Both the position numbers and the translations under genes were made by a program. This document shows, one piece after another, positions 33,933 through 44,246 of a stretch of DNA of 64,000 nucleotides. The notes beneath the pieces were generated by a model. The model was not told the origin of the DNA. It searched no databases and saw nothing but the letters and a program-made list of their open reading frames with translations. Source of the stretch: Mesorhabditis belari (Eukaryota; Nematoda; Chromadorea; Rhabditida; Rhabditidae). The stretch lies in the NCBI GenBank assembly GCA_958450365.1, contig CAUEEP010000891.1, forward strand, positions 124,001 through 188,000, given 5' to 3'. The stretch's first letter is position 1, and each line of letters starts with the position of its first letter.

Positions 33933-35521
33933 GTTTCCCAAATAATTGATGGTTCTTAAAGTTTTCAGAACAGTTTATTATAGCCACAATTTCAAGTCTA
34001 AATTTACATCAACTTACAAAAAGACAATCAAGACAAAATCAGCATTGTCGTGATCTTGGATCTAAAAGTGTCTTTCAATAATCTAATCCCAGAAATCCTT
34101 ACCGTATGTTGGTGTTTTGTGTCGGTTCAATCACAAGAATCCATTCTTGTTGTTTGAAGTATGTTGTTTAGAAAGGAATTGATCTAAACTTGTTGAAACA
34201 AGGCAATTTACGAAACTGGACGAAATTGGACAATTATAATAGTAAGCCAGACAGTTGTTGACAATTTACTTGTAAAAGAAGATTTCGTTGAACAACTAAG
34301 CAGTGGATAGAACATAATCTTGGCGAAAAACACTTTCGATGCTTTAAAATTAGCTGTCACTCGAAATTTTTCTCGGGGACGCTTATAGTAGAGCATAGAG
34401 ATAATTTGTACAAATATGCTCAATATATACACATGTGTCAAAATTTATGGATTTGATAATAATATAGTGGATTTCTGCTAGTCCTTAACAAAAGCGTTTG
34501 TATCGAAAGAAATTTCTACTATAAGAAAGGAAAATCCGGTAAAAATGGGTCATTTTGTCTCAAAATTTCAGAGCTCGATCCACCAACTAAAGTTGAGTGG
34601 TCAAACTTGAGTGAATTCGGTTACTTGTTCTTGTCTTTGTCATTGACTCATTTATCAAGATAATGCGGCAGATTTGATGTAAAGCTTTACATCAAACCTG
34701 TCACATCTGCCACAGTTAGATTCCTATTGACGTGCGGTTTTAAGGGACTGGCGCAAAAGCGGCGCGGCGCGCTTTCTAAAGCGTGGATGCGCTACCGTAC
34801 CCCATGCAAAATTCCCTTTCGCCATTCTTTTCATTTTTCTTCCTTCCATGAAATCGGACACTTTATCCAGCTTTTATATCGAGTCCTCTCTTCTCTTCCC
34901 CTTCGTAAAATCTATTATGTTTTTGTGGCGCGTTTTTGAAGTACTCTCTCTCCCCACGTGCGTTCCCTCCTTTTTATATTGTTTGCCCATAGTTTGTTGT
35001 TTAAAATTCTAATACGGTTTTGTTTCGTTTTCTTTTTGGCTCCTTCCACTCCATTTTTTTGAATTCGTTCACATATTGCCGTATAAACTCAACTTAACCA
35101 ATTCCTTTTAACTAAAACGCAAATCTAAATAATCTGCCATGGCGCAGTCTTCTTGTTACTTCGTCTTCGGTTTTGTGTTGAATCATTTTAGAAAAGGTGT
35201 TAGGTAAGGGAGTTAGTTACTAACTTCACGATTCAATAATATCAGGACAATTATAGCTCCTAATACAGTTTCTATTTCAATAAAACACTCAATTGTTTTC
35301 ACCAATTACAGCTGGTCAATTATTTTCGTGTCGTTAGTGCTCCAAATTCTAGTTTGAAGCCAGTGCTCTTTATTTTGCGCCCCCACTATCTTGACTACAA
35401 AAGTTACCCGCCACATACTTTCGTAAGCTCCATTTTTCTTATTCGAAATCCGTTTTTGACTTGAAATTTTATAATTTCTTTGCTATTTATCTACCTAACT
35501 CAACTTATTTCTTTAGTAATT
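33933..35521. other. intergenic: esterase to RS-protein gene
   Basis: No exon recognised. A 24-bp perfect palindrome centred on AAGCTT lies at 34673-34696 within a larger imperfect hairpin. A GC-rich patch with GCGCGGCGCGC follows near 34760 and a pyrimidine-rich stretch near 34820-35040; this half probably contains the promoter of the RS-protein gene. Confidence 0.45.
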
Positions 35522-38500
35522 ATGGACGCATCGCCAGAGAATGATGGCGATGATATGAACATCAGTGACGGTAAGTTATGGCTGATAAACATGGCTATCA
35601 GCTTTGATTGCTAGAAAAGCGGCTAGAAAGCTAGAACTGCTAGAAAGCTGTCATTATTATAGCTTTGGGGGGAGGGCACTTTTTTCACCATTTTTCCTGG
35701 GGTAATTGATGACGCTGATCACGAAAAAGTAATTTTAAAGCAAGTTAGTAATGAAAAAATGTCCGTTTTTAAAACTCAAAGTGCTATAGTATTGGGGGGG
35801 GCAATTTTTTTTGTCGCCAAATAAGCTGATTTTTTTGCCCTCAAGGGGTTTTTGAATATGTTGAATCGATTGGTGATGGCTTCACACATTTCGTAGCTTT
35901 TAACGAAATTTGAGGGTCCTATATTTACCTACGCTTTGGCTCCGCGCCTTTAAGGCACGTGGCCCCTAGGCTTTGTTCCAGCTAGAAGTCACATGCTTCC
36001 GGTACGAAACTCACCTTAGCCGTAAGAGAATCAAGCGATAACCTAGGAGCCACGTGCTTTTTTCACTACTAACTTGCTTTAAAATTAGTTTTTCGTGATC
36101 AGCGTTATCAATTACCCCAGGAAAAATGGTTTTGGCGAAAAAAAAAGTGGCCCCTCCAAAGCCCATAGTGACTAGTTTTGTTGTTATTTACTGTCTTGCG
36201 ACGAATCCGTATTTTCAAGGCCTATTTTAGATAAATGCCGTAATCAAGCCGCCAGTTTTCATCCGGTCAGTCCATTTTTATATCATTCGACGAGGAATCA
36301 CAAGGCTCAGGCAATGATACAAAAATTGGGCTGATCGAATGAAGACTGGCGGTTTTATTGCGGTAGATTGCTGAATTAGGTACCTTTTAGAAAACGGATT
36401 AGCCGGGAGGGCGTTGCAATTAGAAACACTATAGCTCTTTTGTCTGAATACTTAAGTGTACTAGGTAAATAAGCAAACTGAAATGTTTACTGGTATGGCG
36501 AAAGTGCCATATTAGTAAAGCTATCACTATCTTTAAATCGATTCTACCAATTGTTTCTAGATGAGATGCAAACAGTCGATGTTCCCAAGAAAAAGCCGGT
36601 GAAGACGGGAGAATATCATTGGAAGAAGCTCACCTTCTCGGCATGTGATGGCAATTATCGCTGGTTTCATTACGATCAAGCTGAAGTGAGTTCTTTTATG
36701 ATTTGTTGCAAATGAAAAGTTATGCAATAATCAAAGATTCTAGCCGTGGAACAAAATATTTCAGGCAATCTTGATTTTCATGGCGTTTTTAATAAAAAGC
36801 TAATTCAGTAAGAAATTCGAGGCTTTATAGCTTCAAATTATTTTCAAAACTCGAAAAAATAGATAAAAATTCACTGAAATCTTTGGATAGAATCATGTTG
36901 GTTAAAGCTAATAGAACTTTGGTTCATAAGAGCATCAAAGCTGAGTTGACTTCAATGATCGCGAGGTTTCTCCATCATTTCATATCATATAAATAGTTGG
37001 CCCGCTGTTATTAGCTTAAGATTATGGCTTTTCATTCTAACCAAACAGAAATTAGAGAGCTGCACTGGTGGAGAAATTGACATGGATTAGCCATTTTTTC
37101 ATATGCATTGGCCCAATAAAAATTAGACGATAATTTTCCAATGATCAACTTTTCAGAACTTTTTCGCTCAAGAGCAAACCCAAGGTAAATGGTACGTTCG
37201 CAACATGGAAACCGGAGATTTTCAAGAATTCGATTGGGAGAAAAACGCGGCGCCCGAAGAACCAGAAAAGGTTGAAGTCATATCAAATCTCTCTCATTCT
37301 TAATTTTAGGACAAAGCTCTTGCCACCCAAAGACTCCTTGAGAAAGACGAGCCGGTGCTTTATGTAAAGTGTAAGTTTGCTTGTAAAAGATTCAGCTCTA
37401 TCAATTCCAACGCAGGTATCACTACAATCTAGTACCCAGCAAGTACTCTTTTCGCCGAGATTTGTATAGAAGTGTAATAGAAAAGCTCTTAGTCGTTTAC
37501 TCATCAAAAGAATTTGCAGTGAGCATGGAATTTTTTCCGGAGAGAGATTCATATCAGCGACCTGTTTACAAATTCAACAGCGATGGACAACCGCTAGTGC
37601 CGAGGAATGAGGAACTTGAGGCGGCAAGTTGAAATTTGCAATTAGCGTCGGATAAAGTTGGTCAAAGCCAAGTCTAGCCAAAGGCTTTCAATTGGGCCTG
37701 AAATTTCATTGCTTTTGGCATTTGGCTAAATCTAGCCGAAAACCCCGGCCGGGCCTGAAGTTTACGGAAAATTGAGCAAAAATAATTGACTTGGCTTAGC
37801 CTGGAAATTGGCTTTTTGTTTACAAACCTTAGATGAATTTTTGTTTAGGTGTTTCCGTGCGATGAGCAAAAAGTTCCTCTATTCCCGTTCAATCTCGCTT
37901 CTCAACAACAAGATTTTTTGTATAACGAAGATGGATTGCAAGTGGTGCCGCTCAACGATGAGGGAAAAGTTGTGGTGCCAATGGATTATTATCGTGAGAA
38001 ATTTTATGATCAAAGTTTGAGAGTCAATACCATAGTTGATTTATGTGTTACTGTAGTCGATATACTATAAGATTACTGTGATGTTATTTGTGTGAGCACA
38101 CAATTGCGCACCTTTTGACACACAGATCCAGTCATTCGATTCAATGCAGCCATTTAAATCAGGCCAAAAGAAAGCCTTAAAACGACACAGAATGTGACAC
38201 CAGTATCCATCCATCAGAGTAAATGCGCTATTTCATTTTTAACTCTAAAACAATATTTTTAGAACAGCCAATTTTTCCCCTGGACGCCTCGGGAAACATT
38301 ATCTGGCCGCTTGATGACGAGGGAATGCCCTATCCGCCATTGAATTCACAAGGAGTTCCATCGATTCGCTATGATGAAAACGGTAATAAATTAAGGAACG
38401 TCAAAGAAAGATTTTTGGAGAGTGGAGTGAACCCTCAACCTTTTTGCTTTCCGGACAGATGCTCTAACCATTGAGCTATCCGGTATCTTCTTGCCAGAGA

Positions 38501-40987
38501 AGAAAGAGGAGATACGAGGGGGAAGAGAAAACATTATTCAACTATTGACAATTCAGCGATTACAACGGTTTTAAGCTATTTCCTAAAATTATCTGAGAGT
38601 AGAACTTAATGGTCTTACTTTAAAACGCTTGTAATAGTCTTATTCAGGTCTACCAATTGTTCCACACGATCCATCTGGCGAGCAAATGATCTTTTTCGAT
38701 AAAGAAGGGATTCCGATGAAATTTGCCGAGTTTCGAGAAAAGTTCACAAAGGAGGAAACGATGAAGTTTGTTCATACATTAATTTGTAGTGGATTAAACC
38801 ATTAGCCAAAGGATTATAAGAAGTTAAAGTTATCTCAAAAACAAGTTAAGTAAGGAATTCAAAAGTTATTAGGCTTTATTGCTTATTGCAGATGGGGCGG
38901 TGGGCATTTGCCTCCACAACTCGCTCTCCCTCCGCCACCGATTCCCGATCCCGTTGTGAATCCATACGATTTCACCGATCCGGCCACTGTCATGACTGAA
39001 GCGCCACCAAACATTGATGCAAATATTCCCGTTTTACAATTACCGGTAAGTCTTGATTTTGTCTTTGATTACTATTAATTTTAGGAAATCCCGCCAGAAT
39101 ATGCTCAAGCCATGGCCATTCATGCACGAGGATTATCCGGGAAATTCAAGATGGAGTACGAATTGGAATGGAAATATTTTGGTGACGAGTTGACACGGAG
39201 ACAAGCAGAAGCCGTGAGTGAAAGAACATTGAGAACTGACAATGAGCTACAAGTGACAAGTTACATTTTCAGATTCGTATCTACAACGAAGAAGTCGAAA
39301 AGTACACAAAAGCACAGAAGGAAGACCAAGAGCGCAAGAAAAGACTTGGCAATTTTCTGAAGGTAGCACTATTTGTTTGCTGTTGATAAAGAAATTTAGA
39401 AGAACAGTGGCAAGGCTCCACTTCCGGTTGGCAACAAAGAAGTAAAGAAAAGGGCCGAACAACTACAGACTGAGATTCAAGCAAAACGGGATCGACTTCG
39501 AGGAGAAGAGGAGGAAAAGAGTAAGGTTTATTAAGAATATTGTTTTCATTAAGATTTTTTAGAAAATGCGGCTCTTAAAGAAGTTGAGAAGTATGTTGAA
39601 CCGTTGACTGGAAAAGAGGAAGAAGACTATCGGTCGAGAAAGAGGTAAATATATAATTTTGAGATGAACATTTAGAGTAGACCTATTTATTTTCTGATAG
39701 GTGTCCAATGGAGAAACAAGATTTTACCACTTGAACGGCTACGTTTTCAAGTTTTTAGTTTTTAGATCAAAAGATAGAGCTTGAAAAATTTTATCTAGCA
39801 AGAAATCCTGAAAAAAAAGCCGTTGAAGTTCAAATCTCTTTTTTTTGTTGCACATCTATTCACAAATATAGAAAATGAACAGGTCTAATATGGATAACTA
39901 GATACTCACCCGATCGAAGTCCTCGCGATCGCTACGGATATCACAATAAGCGGGAATATGGAAATGATCGGTACCGCAGAAGGGATGACGAGGCGGACAT
40001 GTGGAAATTCAATCCAAAGCATCGCAATGAGTAAGTGACACGACTTGAGAATAAGTTCTAAAAACATTCTTAAACTTCAGTAACAGAAGAGGTGAAACGT
40101 CGCAAGAATACCGCCGAAAAAGCAGGAGTCGAAGTCGGAGTCGCAGCGTGGAACGGAAAAGGAAATACAGGTTAATTAATCATATTGTTACTTTCTCAAC
40201 TAGCGTGTGTTCTCGTACTTCTCGAGAAATCCGTTGTCTAAAAGACACCTATTTTAGATGAATGTCGTAATCAAGCAGCCAGTTTTCATCTGATCAGTCC
40301 AATTTTGGTGTCATTTGATAAGGAATCACAAGACTCAATCAATTATACAAAAATTGGGCTGATCGAATGTGAACTGTAAATTGATTACGGTATTTTTTTC
40401 TGAAATCGGTGCTTTTTAGAAAGCTCGAAAGGAGCTTACTATATTTTTAACTCAAGTTTTAGTAGTGGTAGCGAAGAAGAAGAACGGCACAAGAAGAAGC
40501 ACAAAAAGCGTGCCGTCTCATCGGAATCGGGAAGATCTGACTCTGGAGATGAACGCAAGCACAAGAAAAAGAAGAGCAAGAAGCAGAAGAAAGAGAAAAA
40601 GAAGAAGCATCATCAGGTAAGGATTTTGAATAGAAAAGCAAGAAAATTCATCGACTGACTTCCCACCAATTAATTTAGCAATTATCGTAATACTTAGCTC
40701 AAAAACAGCTATGATTGTGTACAAATTACACGAAAATTACGTATTCAGTAGGTAAATTACCGTAAACCTTCCAAAAATGTGCCTGAAACATCACTAATCA
40801 CTTTCAGAAGGGATCAACATCGGACACTGGCTCAACTTTTGATGGATTTTCGCCAAAACGCCGTCGAGGCTCGGCTACTCTAGAAAATGCCTCTCCTCGA
40901 CCCGCAATTGGTCCATCGATGCCTACACAGCAGTCATCTAGCAAACAAGAGAAGGGAGCTATTAGTCCTTTGTATACTTCCGATTAA
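35522..40987 (+). CDS. RS/lysine-rich nuclear protein, 661 aa, 17 exons
   Basis: Seventeen exons (first 35522-35570, last 40808-40987) join in frame. Residues 17-60 hold a conserved-looking block with GEYHWKKLTFSACDGNYRWF. Residues about 115-285 have a degenerate repeat of the form P-(I/L)-x-P-x-(D/N)-x-x-G (QPIFPLDASGN, YPPLNSQGVP, LPIVPHDPSGE). About 360-475 is a charged coiled-coil-like region; 478-605 has RYSPDRSPRDRYG, SRSRSRSVERKRK and long lysine runs (KHKKKKSKKQKKEKKKK); the tail is Ser-rich with KRRR. RS and Lys-rich domains suggest a nuclear RNA-processing role; the family is not recognised. The exon 5 donor at 37624 is GC (GCAAGT). Introns carry foldback elements and a tRNA-like sequence. 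Confidence 0.9.
35661..36163. repeat. long inverted repeat in intron 1 of RS gene
   Basis: Arms about 35661-35760 and 36059-36163 are reverse complements with few mismatches (for example GGTAATTGATGACGCTGATC against GATCAGCGTTATCAATTACC). The loop of about 300 bp is non-coding and itself contains inverted pieces such as AAGGCACGTGGC and GAGCCACGTGCTT. Confidence 0.88.
36203..36400. repeat. foldback element, copy 2
   Basis: Same family as 5970-6212: left AAATGCCGTAATCAAGCCGCC and AGTTTTCATCCGGTCAGTCC return inverted on the right. In intron 1 of the RS gene. Confidence 0.85.
38411..38487 (-). repeat. tRNA-like pseudogene in intron 7 of RS gene
   Basis: On the minus strand an intact D-arm/A-box TAGCTCAATGGTTAGAGC is followed by a B-box-like GGGTTCACTCC at proper distance. 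The anticodon arm is weak (loop CCGGAAA, C at position 33), and acceptor and T stems pair poorly, so a functional tRNA is unlikely. Confidence 0.5.
40223..40425. repeat. foldback element, copy 3
   Basis: Third member of the 5970 and 36203 family, in intron 15 of the RS gene, with ATGTCGTAATCAAGCAGCC and AAAATTGGGCTGATCGAATG in the expected places. Confidence 0.85.
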
Positions 40988-41095
40988 ATAGCTTATTTTT
41001 CATCATTATACCTGATTTTTCAAGTTGTTCTTATGGGTATTGGTTCTTTGTTTTATTGTTGGATCTCGAAATTTATTTCAGATTGTTTCTAAGCA

Positions 41096-41101
41096 AATAA
41101 A
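41096..41101 (+). terminator. poly(A) signal of RS-protein gene
   Basis: AATAAA about 110 bases after the stop codon at 40985-40987. Confidence 0.65.
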
Positions 41102-41666
41102 AAATGTTGTTAAAATGTAAAGTTGGCAAAAACAAATTGACATACCTACCTACCAACTGAAATTTGAAAGAATAGGTAGGTATTAAGGCAAGTTCTAAAA
41201 CCTTTCATTAAGAAACCCACATACAAGAAACTTTCATCAAACTTTTTTATCATCCTATTTTTCATCAAACATGATTATCGCTGGAAGTCAGCAATTGCTT
41301 CAACATCAACAAGCGGTTGGAAGATTTTTCTAGAGTTATCTTGTTCAAACTCTTTTTATCTAACCATTCTGTTCCAGTTTTTGCGCTTCGTGCACAAAGC
41401 TCGAAAGAGATAAAGAAAATTTTTCTGGTGGAAATCGTTTTACGCAAGCTTTATATACTTGCCAATGTAAATCAATCTTAATTCAGTTGAAAAAAGCCGT
41501 GAGTTTTAAGTGTACCGTCTGATACTTTTTTTTCGTTAAAGGGATATCAATATCGGCTTAAAGTGTTTTGTCGCATCGATTAATGGAAAACAATTTATTG
41601 CCTTAATTTAAGTAAATGCGTGGGTTCAAGTGATTTTTTAGTGAGGTATTTAATGATTTTGTTTAG

Positions 41667-42372
41667 TTTCGCATTTACAATGAAGAAGTCGAAAAGTACA
41701 CAAAGGCACAGAACGAAGATCAGGAACTTAAAAAGAGACTTGGTAATATTCTCAAGGTAGGTGGTTTTCAAATTGTAATATTAAGAGTTGCATTTAGAAA
41801 GCTAGTGGGCAAGTCCCACTTCCGGTGGACAACAAAGAAGTGAAGAAGGTAACTGAACAACTAGAGACTGAAATTCGAGCAAAACGGGATCGACTTCGGG
41901 GAGAAGAGGAGGAAAAGAGTAAGATTTATTAAGAATATTGTTTTCATTAAGATTTTTTAGAAAATGCTGCTCTTAAAGAAGTTGAGAAGTATAGTTGAAC
42001 CGTTGTCTGGAAAAGAGGAAGAAGACTATCGGTCGAGAAGGAGGTAAATATACAAGTATTATATGTACATTTTGGGAATTAGGTACTCACCAGATCGAAG
42101 TCCGCGCGATCGCTACAGATATCATTGCAAGAAACGAGAATATGAAAATGATCGTTGCCGCAAGGGTGATGACGACACCGACATATGGAGATTTAACCCA
42201 AAGCATCGCAATGAGTAAGTGTTTGCCAATAAATTTATCGATCTTACTCAAGCTCAAGCGTTTTAATTCTTTTAAATTTAGTGGCAGAAAAGGTGAAACC
42301 TCGCGAGAATACCGTCACAAGGAGCAAAGCAGGAGTCGCAGTTGCAGTGAGGAACGAAAGAAATATTTGTGA
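41667..42372 (+). pseudogene. partial tandem copy of RS-gene exons 11-15
   Basis: Five exon-like blocks with conserved splice sites repeat exons 11 to 15 of the 35522-40987 gene (YNEEVEKYTKAQ, KRDRLRGEEEEK, YSPDRSPRDRY, NPKHRN, SRSRS-like tail). One extra base near 41996 changes GAGAAGTATGTTGAA to a frame with TGA. Exons 1-10 and 16-17 are absent. Several amino-acid changes show it is not a sequencing duplicate. An alternative start after the lesion is conceivable but unsupported. Confidence 0.88.
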
Positions 42373-42649
42373 ATCAGTCGTCTTTGGAAACTTTTAAACA
42401 CGTTTACTGTTTTTTCTTTAAGGTTTTGTTAATTTTTTGATGTTTCGTTATAATAAAAGGAATGTTACAACTCTATTCCGCATGCCAATAATGGCTACGC
42501 CTTTTAAGTTTTACTTTTAAACCAGAACCTTGCTACTGTATCAACATAACGAACTTCTTATTTGGCTAGACTGAGGTTCGCTGATTAAGGCCGTCATCCC
42601 CAGCAGCAATCAAACTTTTAATCGGAAACGCATATCGCCAAAACGTAGA

Positions 42650-42655
42650 TTTATT
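42650..42655 (-). terminator. poly(A) signal of LSM4 gene
   Basis: AATAAA on the minus strand, about 125 bases past the LSM4 stop. Confidence 0.65.
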
Positions 42656-42780
42656 CCATCAATATTAAACAAAATAATAAATAACGATAGGCAGGAACAA
42701 AATTTACACGCAAATTGTCATCTGCTTGATTATAAATAGTCGGGGACAAGATGAACGCATCGGTAAATAGTGCAGTCGAT

Positions 42781-43622
42781 TTAATGTCCGCCACCACGCC
42801 CTCCTCCCCTTGGTGGTCCTCCACCACCACCACGTGGGGCTCCTAAAACAAAAACGTAAATACTACTAATACTAGGCATGTACTTGCAAGCCTAGACTAA
42901 CCAGGAAACAATGTAACAGCAAGAACAAATAAGAAGCTTCTTTTTTACAAGTTCAAATCTTAAAACAAACCTCTTCCGGGTCCTCCGCCTCGACCGCCTC
43001 CCCGAGACATTTGCTTTCTTTGTTTTTGGGCGTCTTTTTGCTGTCGTCGAACTTCGGCAACTTCTTGCTTTACCAAGTCGACCACCTAAAATAAAACAAT
43101 TAATTGCGGTAAATTGAATTTTAGACCCAGTTAAGCTACCAGACCAAAACCATTTAGAATTTAAGTAGTAAATAACGGCACCTGATCCGGAATTCGTAAA
43201 TACTTTACGGTTGATCCACGAATATACACCTCAGCCATCTTGAAGAAGCGGTCGCCGTCCTGAATAAACAAAGTTAAGTTGTAGACAAATATCAAATAAA
43301 AATTATACCAAAACATGAAAAAACGATACCTTTGACGTGAAAATGACATCTCGTAGGTGAATGTTCATCCAAGAGTCGCATGATTGAAGATGTCCGTTGT
43401 AAGTCTCACCTAAAATAAAAAAAAACATCAAAACATAACACACTAATCAGCTTTTTTGAATCTCAAACCCCGCAATTACTGAAAACCTTACCATTTTTCA
43501 GCTCGACTAGCATCGGGTGATTTTGGGCAGTCCGTAGAAGGGAAAGAGGTAACTAAAGTCAAAGATTATAAGATTTGTTCGAAAACCTTAGTAAGCAAAA
43601 AGTCAGTAAAACGTACCACCAT
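42781..43622 (-). CDS. lsm-4: U6 snRNA-associated Sm-like protein LSm4, 133 aa
   Basis: Six exons: 43617-43622, 43492-43552, 43330-43409, 43182-43259, 42971-43085 and 42781-42842, all in frame to TAA. Exon 1 codes only Met-Val. The protein carries the Sm fold: [20 protein letters not shown] and [19 protein letters not shown] (Sm1), then [17 protein letters not shown] (Sm2), followed by a charged helix and a Gly/Arg-rich tail ([18 protein letters not shown]), as in LSm4 of other animals. LSm4 belongs to the LSm2-8 ring on U6 snRNA and the LSm1-7 mRNA-decay ring. It is divergently placed to the UTP20 gene with about 620 bp between start codons. Confidence 0.97.
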
Positions 43623-44246
43623 CTTGCATCCACTGATTTAATTCCGTTCTTTTTGATTCTATCTAAAAAGTGAACGATTAATGGGCAAACGAGCAAAAAA
43701 CCCGAAATGAAACGAAAAACCACTAAAGCAAAAAGTTTGGTTCAAAACGGGTTATAAAAAGAATTAGTCACATTAGAAGCTATTCAGCTAAGCGGCTGGA
43801 GTAGCTTTAAAGTCGACTAAGGAGGTATAAATTGAAACTGTGCAAAATTTTCATTTTCAACCCTTCCAGTAAGACCCGCGAGAGAGTTCGAAATTCTTTT
43901 CCCGTAACAGCAATGACAGAATTTAAAACTCTTGTCAATTGTATCGAAATGTTGCGGTGAGGAGAGGAAATTCACATTTTTTGTTCGCTGTTGAATTTTT
44001 TGAAACCATTATGGGTTTAGAGAAAACACATAGAATTTTAGTATTTTATAAGCTTTTGACGCTTTTGAACGTGTTAGCTGGTAGGTTGACTCGTGTATTT
44101 TCTCATGTATTTCTCGTGTATTTCTGGCCCGATCTCTACACTAAAGTTTTATTTGCTCCCAAATTTGTTTTCTTTTTACCTTCTCTAAATAAACCATTTT
44201 AATATGGGAAAACATTTAGCCGACTTCAACTACATGTGTTGAAGAA
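43623..44246. promoter_or_regulatory. shared 5' region of LSM4 and UTP20
   Basis: The interval separates two divergent housekeeping genes and presumably holds both promoters. A CATTTAG acceptor at 44213-44219 with a 27-base leader precedes the UTP20 ATG, a likely trans-splice site. The leader contains a tiny ATG-TGT-TGA upstream reading frame. No core promoter motif was identified. Confidence 0.45.

Noticed and set aside
38411..38487. Functional tRNA gene
   Set aside because: Weak anticodon, T and acceptor stems and a C instead of U at position 33.
43939..44202. Plus-strand 87-codon open frame before UTP20
   Set aside because: It does not join in phase to the UTP20 exon 2 frame. The ATG at 44247 directly after a TTTAG acceptor gives the conserved N-terminus.
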